NCBI GenBank assembly: GCA_944368925.1
Contig: CALVXG010000004.1
Span: 169,650-233,649 of the forward strand
Source: an uncultured Clostridia bacterium
GTDB lineage: Bacteria; Bacillota; Clostridia; Christensenellales; Borkfalkiaceae
Reading direction: 5' to 3'
Length of the DNA stretch: 64,000 nucleotides
The position numbers were made by a program, and so were the translations under genes. How positions within the stretch are numbered: position 1 is the stretch's first letter; each line of letters starts with the position of its first letter. The notes below the pieces were generated by a model, which was not told where the DNA came from, searched no databases, and saw only the letters and a list, made by a program, of their open reading frames with translations. Of this stretch, positions 18,442-26,196 are shown piece by piece.

Positions 18442-19266
18442 GTGAAAGAGAAATGGAACACAAAGCCGTCCAAGCGGATATGCCGAAGCTGCGGGAAATT
18501 GCTTATAGGCTTCCGCAATGAGGTCGGCATTTTGAAACTTAAATGTCCCGTGTGCGGGCTTGAAGAGGTCGGCAGGATAGTGGGCAGACGGCACGAGCGG
18601 TGCGATTTTTATGTGCCGACTGGCAACAATATAGATAATTGGATAAATTGGGGATTGTTTGAAACCATCTTCGGCAATATCCCCGACGAAGAGAGCCGCA
18701 CCGTCGCGCCCATCTATACTGTCAAGGCGGAAGATCTGAGCGGCAGCGACGCGGAAGTATCCGAACGGCTGCTTATAAACAGCAACGACGTGTCGGCGCT
18801 CAAGGCCTTTTATACCGACGCGGTGACGGTTGACAGTACATCGGACGAGGAAAAAGTCGTCGTTCTGTTCCGCTTTGCAACGAGCGACTACTATTCCGCG
18901 CCCGTTGACATCATCGAGCTTGGCGCGGGCTTTCTGTGGCAGGACAAGCATACGAGCGGACAGGCGTACAGGGCTCGGGAGAGCGTGTTCTTCGACTTCG
19001 ATATTATTCAACTCTCTTTCCAGAAGGACGGCAAATATACAGTCATACCGGCGGTGGCTAGTCCCATCGACATTGTGAACGACATCACGCCGCCTGTACA
19101 GATGCCCGACGATACGCCGTGGTGGGTAAAGCTGTTGAGCGTAATCCTTATCATCGTGCTGGTCGTGCTTATCGTCAAGCTGATTGCGGTCATCGTCAAA
19201 AAGGTCAGGCAAAACAGACAGGTAAAAAAGGCGGTCGAAAAATACAGCGACAGGAGGAATGAATGA
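18442..19266 (+). CDS. Zinc-ribbon protein with C-terminal membrane anchor, mobile-element type
   Basis: A 274-residue protein of mixed character. Residues about 12-50 form a zinc ribbon with two CxxC pairs (CRSC and CPVC), like the Com family of phage Mu. The middle region has no recognised domain. Near the C-terminus a strong hydrophobic helix (about residues 225-250) is followed by a Lys/Arg-rich tail, giving an anchor like filamentous-phage pIII-type proteins. The start is GTG 18442, with GGGGAGG 11 bases upstream. An ATG at 18435 in another frame lies closer but gives only a 28-codon ORF, so an early frameshift or fusion of two genes is possible. The stop overlaps the next small ORF as ATGA. 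Function unknown. Confidence 0.5.
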   Translation: MKEKWNTKPSKRICRSCGKLLIGFRNEVGILKLKCPVCGLEEVGRIVGRRHERCDFYVPTGNNIDNWINWGLFETIFGNIPDEESRTVAPIYTVKAEDLSGSDAEVSERLLINSNDVSALKAFYTDAVTVDSTSDEEKVVVLFRFATSDYYSAPVDIIELGAGFLWQDKHTSGQAYRARESVFFDFDIIQLSFQKDGKYTVIPAVASPIDIVNDITPPVQMPDDTPWWVKLLSVILIIVLVVLIVKLIAVIVKKVRQNRQVKKAVEKYSDRRNE

Positions 19267-19372
19267 GCAAACAATCCAAATTTAAGTCATGCGGGAAGAT
19301 TTCCCGAAGGACTTTATCAGCGACGACGAATGGGACTACATTGAGGCGATGGCGAGCTGGCCTAAAAAATAG
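19263..19372 (+). pseudogene. Tiny acidic ORF, apparently frame-disrupted
   Basis: An AGGAGG site precedes ATG 19263, which overlaps the previous stop, but this frame soon turns into unlikely sequence. From ATG 19289 another frame gives an acidic 27-residue peptide beginning MREDFPKDFISDDEW and ending at 19372, which looks like natural protein. The simplest reading is one small protein (MSKQSKFK joined to the acidic part) broken by a frameshift near 19287. No function is known. Confidence 0.35.
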
Positions 19373-19381
19373 GAGGAATGA

Positions 19382-19519
19382 ATGAAAACCATCAAGAGGA
19401 TCCTCGCAGTTCTTCTCTTGATAGCATTGGGACTTGGCGTCGGCTACTTGTGCTACACTTGTAGCCGATTGCCTTCCGATGCGGAAACTGCGGAGGTGTA
19501 TTATGAGCAAACGCTTTAA
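19382..19519 (+). CDS. Small single-helix membrane peptide (45 residues)
   Basis: ATG 19382 has AGGAGG about six bases upstream. The peptide begins MKTIKRILAVLLLIALGLG, so it has one hydrophobic helix after a basic N-terminus, then a short polar tail with three Cys residues (two around the helix end). It overlaps the start of the following P-loop gene by 17 bases in another frame, typical of compact phage or plasmid modules. It could be a small coat-like or lipoprotein-like component; this is inference from size and place. Confidence 0.45.
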   Translation: MKTIKRILAVLLLIALGLGVGYLCYTCSRLPSDAETAEVYYEQTL

Positions 19520-21611
19520 TATTGCCGTTACCGTCATCATCTCCCTTGCATTCTTGGCATTGGGCATGATGTTCTGGCAATCGTATGTGCGCTTTGCGGA
19601 AAGCTGTCGCGACGTCTGGCTGTCCGTCGCGTACTACTTCTGCGAACTTATCGGCATAGACTATTCCTTTACGCCTACAGTCACGGAGTATTCGGAAGTG
19701 CTGCAATGGGAGAACCTGTTACCAGCCGATTTGGAGGGCTTTACCGCCTCGGCGGGGAACTTCTTTTCCATGCTCATAGACAGCGAGAACTTCGCAAGCT
19801 ATTGGTCTGCGGTCGGCAACGTGATGCTCGTGGTCGCAAAGGTTATTGCCGTTTTGCTGCCCTGTGTACTCGTGCTTTGGCTCGTACTCTGGCGTATGTA
19901 CAGGCACGGGAATACAGACCATAACCGCGATACCGTGCCGCTAAAAGTCTTTAAGTGGCTGGCTCGTTGGACGTATCAACCGCTCAAACGTGCCGTGCTA
20001 TCCTATCGCGAATGCCTGTCGGAACATAGGGCGATATGGGTATGCTGGATCGTTCTATGGGTGTTTCATCTCAACTTAGCAAGCATCGTCATGGGCTTTC
20101 TTGCGTACTACTTCTATTTCGTGTTAAGTTTCGACGTCGGCAATCTGTATGTACAGGTCTGCAAGCTGCTGATAGACTTGCAGGTCATCTTCCGCAACTT
20201 CCCGTGGTGGAGCATCGTTACGGTCTGCTGGCTGCTGTTCAATCGCTGGCGCAAACGTATTGCCCTGAACAGGCTGCGCCACTTCGAGGCTCGCAACTGC
20301 GGGTTTATCAACGAACTGCCCATTGTGTCTATGTCTTGCGGCTCTATGGGCAAGCGCAAAACCACGCTCATCACGGACATGGTACTGTCGCAAGAGGTCA
20401 TGTTCCGCCAAAAGACACTCTCCATCTTGCAGCAGAACGATATGAAATTCCCGTACTTCCCGTGGATAAAGTTCGAGGACGAATTGTGGGCGTGTATGGA
20501 ACACGGCACGGTGTATAACCTCGCTTCGGTCAAGACATGGGTGGCATTAAAACGGTCAAGATTCATCAGGCACCGAAACACCGAGTGGCAGCTCTATGGC
20601 TATGACTACCGCAGATACGGTAACGTTTTTGACGACGCGCTCAAAATCAGCCGACTGTTTGACGTGCTGGAAACGTATGCGCAGGCGTACTTTATCTACG
20701 CCATTCAAAGCAGCCTTATCGTGGCAAATTATTCGATACGAACTGATAACGCGATATTGGATAACGGCAACTTCCCGCTGTGGCTGACGGACTTCTTCCC
20801 AAAACATAGAAGGCTTGAAAGCCGCCACGCGCATATCCTTGACTTTGACGTGCTAAGGCTCGGCAAAAAGGTTTTGGAGAACAACCCCCAAGCAGGGAGC
20901 TTTGAGTTCGGCGTCATCGCCATCACGGAGATCGGGAAGGAGCGCGGGAACAATCTGGAGCTGAAAGAGGTCAAGAAAGGCACGGACGAGGCGAACCAAA
21001 AGAATGACTTATTCAATTCGTGGCTGAAAATGTGCCGCCACTCCGCCACGGTAGATAACTACCCGTTCATCAAAGTCTTTACGGACGAGCAGCGGCCCGA
21101 AAGTTGGGGCGCGGATGCACGCGACCTTGCGGACATTCTCTACATCAATTCGTGCGGGGATATGCGCCTTGCATTGCCGCTCTATACCATTGAGGAGATG
21201 ATTTCCAAATGGGCGTTTAACCGCTTTATGCGGCTGTACGAGGATTTCCGTTTCAGGCGCGGCGACAACACGCTTTTGGTATATATCCTCAAAAGCATTA
21301 CGGCATGGCTGTGGAGGAGAAACCTGCGCATTTATAACCGCTTCGGCTACTCGATCATCAAAATTGAGAAAGAGTGCGGCACGATGGACGGCAAGACGGA
21401 GAATAAAAAATACTATCTCATGAACGCTAAAATTTACGCAAAACGATTCAGTACAGACTGTTTCAGCGATTTTTTCAACGACCTTGCGCGCCGCAGTCGT
21501 ATGGGGCTTTCCGATTATCCGGAATATGCGACCGAGAAGGCGAATGTCGAGGAGCTGAAAGCTCAGAACAGTTATTTTATCAATGCTTTATACGGGAACG
21601 ATAACCCGTAA
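19503..21611 (+). CDS. Multi-TM P-loop protein, Zot/pI-like, with damaged Walker A
   Basis: A 702-residue protein from ATG 19503 (GGAGGTG four bases upstream). The first 270 residues contain about four membrane segments (near 8-28, 118-142, 185-220 and 235-250). A P-loop ATPase domain begins around residue 272. The Walker A-like loop reads CGSMGKRKTTLITDM; the Gly normally before Lys (GKT) is Arg285, a change that needs only one base (CGC for GGC) and would impair nucleotide binding. The layout, membrane anchor plus Zot-like ATPase next to a rolling-circle Rep, recalls filamentous-phage assembly proteins. A conjugation-type or FtsK-like ATPase is an alternative. The frame is otherwise intact over its whole length. 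Confidence 0.5.
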   Translation: MSKRFNIAVTVIISLAFLALGMMFWQSYVRFAESCRDVWLSVAYYFCELIGIDYSFTPTVTEYSEVLQWENLLPADLEGFTASAGNFFSMLIDSENFASYWSAVGNVMLVVAKVIAVLLPCVLVLWLVLWRMYRHGNTDHNRDTVPLKVFKWLARWTYQPLKRAVLSYRECLSEHRAIWVCWIVLWVFHLNLASIVMGFLAYYFYFVLSFDVGNLYVQVCKLLIDLQVIFRNFPWWSIVTVCWLLFNRWRKRIALNRLRHFEARNCGFINELPIVSMSCGSMGKRKTTLITDMVLSQEVMFRQKTLSILQQNDMKFPYFPWIKFEDELWACMEHGTVYNLASVKTWVALKRSRFIRHRNTEWQLYGYDYRRYGNVFDDALKISRLFDVLETYAQAYFIYAIQSSLIVANYSIRTDNAILDNGNFPLWLTDFFPKHRRLESRHAHILDFDVLRLGKKVLENNPQAGSFEFGVIAITEIGKERGNNLELKEVKKGTDEANQKNDLFNSWLKMCRHSATVDNYPFIKVFTDEQRPESWGADARDLADILYINSCGDMRLALPLYTIEEMISKWAFNRFMRLYEDFRFRRGDNTLLVYILKSITAWLWRRNLRIYNRFGYSIIKIEKECGTMDGKTENKKYYLMNAKIYAKRFSTDCFSDFFNDLARRSRMGLSDYPEYATEKANVEELKAQNSYFINALYGNDNP

Positions 21612-21681
21612 CGTGCCGTAAAGCCGGGAGGTTTTCTTTCGGCGTTATAGGCGTATGAAAAATTCAGAAGGAGGTGGAGTT

Positions 21682-22230
21682 ATGCCGTATCCGAAATGTA
21701 AGGTCTATTCGGACGGGAGCCATTACATAGCGATTCCGTATATCCCGCAAAAGCCGCGGTATAAAAAGAGAAAGAAGCTACCGCCGCCGCAGCCGGAGAT
21801 GGAGGTGGTGGAGGACGAAGAGCCTACGCCTTTCGATAAATTCGAGCAGATGAGCTTGTTTGACGAAAGCTCTGCGGACGACGCGGCATCTGAACAAAAA
21901 GGAGAATTACAGGATCTGTCGGTGCCGTGTGCTGAAAACAATGTCAGCGAAGCAAAGAAGCCTCCGTCGCGCAGGGAGATATTCGAGCGGTTGTATTCGG
22001 AGCATATAAACGAGCCGAAAAAGCGGCGCAAAAAGCTGCTTATAGAGGGGATGCTGCCGTACTGTGTTGATTATGAAGAGGCAAAGTTATATGTTGAGGG
22101 CAACCTTCGCCGCAAGCGTAACAATCTTATCGCCCGCCGTGTACGCATGACGAGGAAAGCAAATTTGCAGAGCATACAGGCGGATTTTAATTTTTTCGTC
22201 ACTGTAACATATTTTTATGGACAGTTTTAA
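21682..22230 (+). pseudogene. Rolling-circle replication initiator, C-terminally truncated
   Basis: A 182-residue reading frame starting at ATG 21682, with AAGGAGGTGG upstream. The N-terminal half is basic and Pro/Glu-rich and low in structure. The end reads RVRMTRKANLQ and then FNFFVTVTY, which matches the start of the HUH Rep domain (motif I, FVTLTY type). The next codons (FYGQF) leave the family pattern and the frame stops within six codons. The catalytic HUH and Tyr motifs and roughly 150-200 residues are absent, so replication by this protein is impossible. The break probably marks the edge of a deletion of the element. Confidence 0.6.
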
Positions 22231-22390
22231 AAATTGTTATAAAATGACATTAATTTGCGAAAAAGAAGGTTGGAATATTAAAATTACCATCAAATGTAAG
22301 AAAACGTAAATTCGAGAATGATCTAATACATAATCATAGAAAATATGGTTCTTTCCATAATAAAAAATTGCGTATAAAGTGATTTTTTGA

Positions 22391-23254
22391 TATAATAATT
22401 ATCCGTTCGATGATGAAGATTATATTTATGAGCTGAAATTAGACGGAATACGTTGTGTAGCGTATATCGAGCCTAAGTCCGTAGTTCTACAAAATAAGCG
22501 GCACAAGGATGTTACGGCGATATATCCCGAACTTCAAGATATAAAGAAGTGCGTAAAAAAGCGGGTAATACTCGATGGCGAGCTTGTGGCATTGACAGAC
22601 GGCAAGCCCGATTTTTACGCGCTCCAAAAACGCGCGCTCATGAGCGACGAGTTCAAAATTAAACTCGCGGCAAATAAAACGCCCGTACAGTTCGTCGCAT
22701 ACGATATACTCTATATCGACGGCAAGGATTTGACCGCCGCGCCGCTAATGAAAAGAAAGGAAATACTGAATAAAGCCGTAACCGAAGGTCACGGATTGAG
22801 TATATCTTGGTATATAGAAAGGAACGGCAAAGCGTTTTTCGAGCTTGCAAAGCAGGAACAACTCGAAGGCATAGTCGCAAAGAAAAAGGACGGACTGTAT
22901 TATATAGGCAAGCGCACGCACGAATGGGTGAAGATAAAGGTCATGCAAGACGAGGACCTATTCGTGTGCGGCTATCAGCCCGACGAGAACGGAAAAGTCA
23001 AGGACTTGATACTCGGTTATTACGACGGCGGCGAGCTAAAAAGCCGTGGCAAGGTGTACCTCGGCGTGTCCGAAAGCGATCGAAAGATAATTGCCGAGTT
23101 CGCTAAGAAGAATGCCGTAAAAACCCCACATTTCGATAAATACGAAAACGCTGTGTGGATAAAACCGCAGCTTATAGGAACGGCGCATTTTATGCACAAA
23201 ACGGCTTCGGACGGTATGCGTCAGCCGGTGTGGAAAGGATTAAGGTCGGATTGA
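22391..23254 (+). pseudogene. LigD-type ATP-dependent DNA ligase, 5'-truncated
   Basis: The frame encodes the ligase adenylation domain and OB fold of bacterial NHEJ-type ligases. Motif I, ELKLDGIRC with the AMP-accepting Lys, lies at about 22432-22458; VILDGELVA (motif III) and EGIVAKKKDG (motif IV) follow, then EWVKIK (motif V) and a C-terminal segment ending PVWKGLRSD, as in LigD ligases. An in-frame TGA (22388-22390) lies 14 codons before motif I and there is no good start codon after it, so the usual N-terminal residues and ribosome binding site are missing. A restart at GTG 22586 would lack the catalytic Lys. No Ku gene is visible. It is probably a remnant cut by the same rearrangement that truncated the Rep gene. 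Confidence 0.75.
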
Positions 23255-23371
23255 GATTATTCATATTTCGTATAGCCACATATATCGCTCGCGTTTTTGT
23301 GAAAATACAGACACTCGAAAGCTGTACAAATACTGTCGGTGATGGACAAATACGACACCGTAAAGGAAGCA

Positions 23372-23413
23372 GCGACAAAATATTGTATAGGAATTAACAC
23401 AATATTTTGTCGC
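23372..23413. repeat. Perfect 15-bp inverted repeat
   Basis: GCGACAAAATATTGT (23372-23386) and its exact complement (23399-23413) flank a 12-base loop. No T-tract follows on either strand, so a regulator-binding site or a mobile-element end is as likely as a terminator. The rest of 23255-23528 shows no convincing gene. Confidence 0.6.
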
Positions 23414-23528
23414 CCTTGACGGCAAAGACTTTTTCGGCTGCCGCCACCATGGAGAAAGATAAAGAAGTAATTATTTTGCTATCGGTAATGATATTTTGAT
23501 CGAATCTAATTTGTTTAGCTTTATTTAA

Positions 23529-24386
23529 TTATGGTTTTATATACGCGAAAGGGGGGGATTGTTTTTTAATAAAATGCGTAGGGGATAGCCCCATATGTTT
23601 TTTGAAAACATTGGAAAAGTAGCTTGGGTCTTCGTACCCGAGCGTGTATGCTGTTTGTTTTACGCTTTGCCCTTCTTTTAAGAGGTAGAGCGCTTTTTGC
23701 ATTTTCATCAAAGTAAAATATTCCATTGCGCCGTGTCCCGTATAACGCGATATCACTTTCCCCATATGCGAAACGCTTATGTTTGCTTGTTTGGCAAGCT
23801 CTGATTTTGATGGCATTTTATAAAGATAGTTGCGCATAACGTTGATTATTTGTTCAAACATGTTTGCGCCCGCGCATTTACAGAGCTTTTCTTCGCGCCG
23901 CGATGGCGTAAATACTGTAGTCAGCAATATTTCCAGTCTCTTTATCAGTATAGATAAGGCAAAATCATGTTGCGAACATTTATCGGCACTTCCCGATACC
24001 ATTTCGTCGAGCAAGGACATCGTCGAATCGTAAATATCTGAAAGCTCCGAAAGTTCGAGCGTCGTCATATTGAATGTGCCGTCGGTCATGGGCGGCAAGC
24101 CGTCCGAAGAAAAGGTTATGACGGTAACCTCGGGCGCGCGACTTATCGCCCAAATGTTATGGAACTCATTGGGCACGTGGAAAACGCATTGACCTTTGGA
24201 TAACGAATAAAGCGAAGTATCTGCCATGATACCGATATCGCCGCTACATGAGCAAATGAACTCGGAGAAGTTATGAGATTCGCCGTTAAAGTTTTCGTTA
24301 TCGCGCAGAGATCTTTTCCAAATAGTGTGTATTTGGTTGATTCGAAACGTATTTTTTATTGGCAAGCGATTAAAATATCCGTCCAT
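23529..24386 (-). CDS. AraC-family transcriptional regulator
   Basis: A 285-residue regulator read on the minus strand. The start at 24386 is chosen because AAGGA lies upstream and the longer frame has no family-like sequence before it. The N-terminal part is a cupin-like sensing domain with a fitting strand pattern; the C-terminal ~100 residues contain two HTH motifs, SKSELAKQANISVSHMGKV and SVKQTAYTLGYEDPSYFSNV, with the classical AraC signature ending in GLSPTHFI. It is divergent from the GH20 gene, with 160 bases between, so it is the likely activator of region C, sensing an imported sugar. Confidence 0.9.
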   Translation of the reverse strand: MDGYFNRLPIKNTFRINQIHTIWKRSLRDNENFNGESHNFSEFICSCSGDIGIMADTSLYSLSKGQCVFHVPNEFHNIWAISRAPEVTVITFSSDGLPPMTDGTFNMTTLELSELSDIYDSTMSLLDEMVSGSADKCSQHDFALSILIKRLEILLTTVFTPSRREEKLCKCAGANMFEQIINVMRNYLYKMPSKSELAKQANISVSHMGKVISRYTGHGAMEYFTLMKMQKALYLLKEGQSVKQTAYTLGYEDPSYFSNVFKKHMGLSPTHFIKKQSPPFAYIKP

Positions 24387-24546
24387 AGCCAAACGATCCT
24401 TATTTGTGCTCAATATTACATATAAAAAAGCTAATTTTATATTTACATGTAACTTTGAGTGATATATGCTAATTATAGCATTCATAGTGCGTCTTGTCAA
24501 ACGTATTGGGCAAAATGAATGCGTCATTACATAATTTGGAGGAAAT
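24387..24546. promoter_or_regulatory. Divergent promoter region between the AraC gene and GH20
   Basis: This 160-base AT-rich gap is the only space for promoters of both the regulator and the large plus-strand locus. A GGAGG site for GH20 lies at its right end. I see several AT-rich hexamers but no convincing -35/-10 pair or operator, so exact sites are not assigned. Confidence 0.4.
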
Positions 24547-26145
24547 ATGGCAAAACGTCTCGGTGCGCTCATCGACTGTTCGCGTAATTGCGTTTATACG
24601 GTCGATGCTCTTAAAAAATTCATAGATATACTCGCGGATATCGGATACGACTATTTGCAGCTTTACACGGAGGATACATTCGATATCGGCGATCCGCGTT
24701 TTGGGTACTTGCGCGGGCGTTATAACGTTGCCGAGATCAAAGAGTTGGATGGATATGCGTCGGCGCGCGGTATCGAATTGATCCCGTTTATTCAGACGTT
24801 GGGGCATCTCAAAGGCGTTACGCGCTGGTGGGCGTATTCCGATATTTGCGATACAGGCAATATCCTGCTCGCGGGCGAAGAAAAGACATATGCGCTTATA
24901 GACAAAATGTTCGCCGCTTGCGCCGAGATGTATACGAGCCGCAATATAAATATCGGAATGGATGAAGCCGATATGGTCGGGTTGGGTAAATATCTGAGCA
25001 AGCACGGTTATCGTAACCGCTATGACGTGCTCTTGGAGCATTTGCGGAATGTTTGCGACATCGCAAAAAAATATGGTTTTAAGCCTATGATGTGGTCGGA
25101 TATGTTTTTCCGCCTCGCAAACGACGGGTCATATAAGGTAAGCGACGGCTTTGTCGTGCCAAAGGAGATAATAGATAAAGTTCCGCCCGAAGTAAGACTT
25201 ATATATTGGGATTACTATTCTAAAGATAAGGCTACTTATGATGCTCAGTTCAAGGCGCATAAGCAGTTTCGTAACGAGATCCTATTTGCCGGCGGGGCGT
25301 GGTGCTGGAACGGTTTTGCACCGCACAATAATTGGAGCGTGCGTATAAACAAAGAAGCTTTTATTTCGTGTAACGATAACGGTATAAACGATATTTGCAT
25401 AACCGAGTGGAAGGACGACGGCGGTGAAAGCTCGCTGTTCGGCGTGTTGCCTGCACTTTTCGCGTCCGCGCAGTTCTTCCGTGGTAATTACGATATGATG
25501 GATATCAAGTGCAAGTTTGGTAAGAAGTTCGGTATCGATTACGACGATTTTACGGCACTCGATCTGCCCGACATGTTAGACGGCGACGGCATGGAAAACC
25601 CGAGCAAATATATGCTGTATTCAGACCCTTTTTTGGGCTACATGGACAGCACCGTCGACGAGGGCAAAGCGCGGTTTTTTGCGGAAGCAAAAACAAAGAT
25701 AGATAAGTCTGTCAGCAATAAAGAATACGGATATATTTTCCAAACGATCTCGGCACTTTGCGACGTTTTGGATATAAAATACGATTTGGGAGTGCGCACT
25801 CGCGGGGCTTACCGCAATAAAAATATCGATGAGCTTCGTGCGATAGTTTCCGATTATAGAGAGCTCGACGGAAGGATAAAAACACTGTACGACGCGGTAA
25901 AGACTCAGCGCAATAAGGAATGTAAACCGCAGGGTTTCGAGAGTCAAGATTTGCGTTTCGGCGGGCTAATAATGCGTGTAAAGCATTGCGTCGAGCGGAT
26001 TGAAGAATATCTTTGCGGTGAAGTGTACGGCATACCCGAGCTGGAAGAAGATATATTGCCGTGCATGCCCGAAGTGCCGCAAGGCAAATCGGTCAACCAC
26101 AATCACTGGCTTGCGACTGCGCTTATTAAATTCGCGGAGGATTAA
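24547..26145 (+). CDS. GH20 beta-N-acetylhexosaminidase, cytoplasmic
   Basis: A 532-residue protein whose TIM-barrel start (about residues 1-330) has GH20 features: the barrel strand YDYLQLYTEDTF, the ELIPFIQTLGHL segment and the catalytic Asp139-Glu140 pair in NIGMDEADMVGLGKY. The Asp positions the substrate N-acetyl group and the Glu is the acid/base. A helical C-terminal half of about 150 residues follows. There is no signal peptide, so it acts on imported oligosaccharides carrying terminal GlcNAc or GalNAc. GGAGG precedes the ATG. The locus also encodes an N-acetylhexosamine kinase, a deacetylase and NagB, which supports an amino-sugar substrate. Confidence 0.82.
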   Translation: MAKRLGALIDCSRNCVYTVDALKKFIDILADIGYDYLQLYTEDTFDIGDPRFGYLRGRYNVAEIKELDGYASARGIELIPFIQTLGHLKGVTRWWAYSDICDTGNILLAGEEKTYALIDKMFAACAEMYTSRNINIGMDEADMVGLGKYLSKHGYRNRYDVLLEHLRNVCDIAKKYGFKPMMWSDMFFRLANDGSYKVSDGFVVPKEIIDKVPPEVRLIYWDYYSKDKATYDAQFKAHKQFRNEILFAGGAWCWNGFAPHNNWSVRINKEAFISCNDNGINDICITEWKDDGGESSLFGVLPALFASAQFFRGNYDMMDIKCKFGKKFGIDYDDFTALDLPDMLDGDGMENPSKYMLYSDPFLGYMDSTVDEGKARFFAEAKTKIDKSVSNKEYGYIFQTISALCDVLDIKYDLGVRTRGAYRNKNIDELRAIVSDYRELDGRIKTLYDAVKTQRNKECKPQGFESQDLRFGGLIMRVKHCVERIEEYLCGEVYGIPELEEDILPCMPEVPQGKSVNHNHWLATALIKFAED

Positions 26146-26196
26146 TCGGTAGGTCAACGACAAAAGTCGTTAAAAAATCCTTTTGGAGGGATGATG

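Noticed and set aside
18435-18521. A 28-codon ORF with a nearby GGGGAGG site.
   Set aside because: The overlapping frame from GTG 18442 encodes two CxxC pairs and a long protein, so it is the better gene.
23342-23419. A 25-codon ORF starting MDKYDTVKEAATKYC that resembles the first helices of excisionase-type HTH proteins.
   Set aside because: It is too short, ends abruptly and overlaps the 15-bp inverted repeat; at most a remnant.
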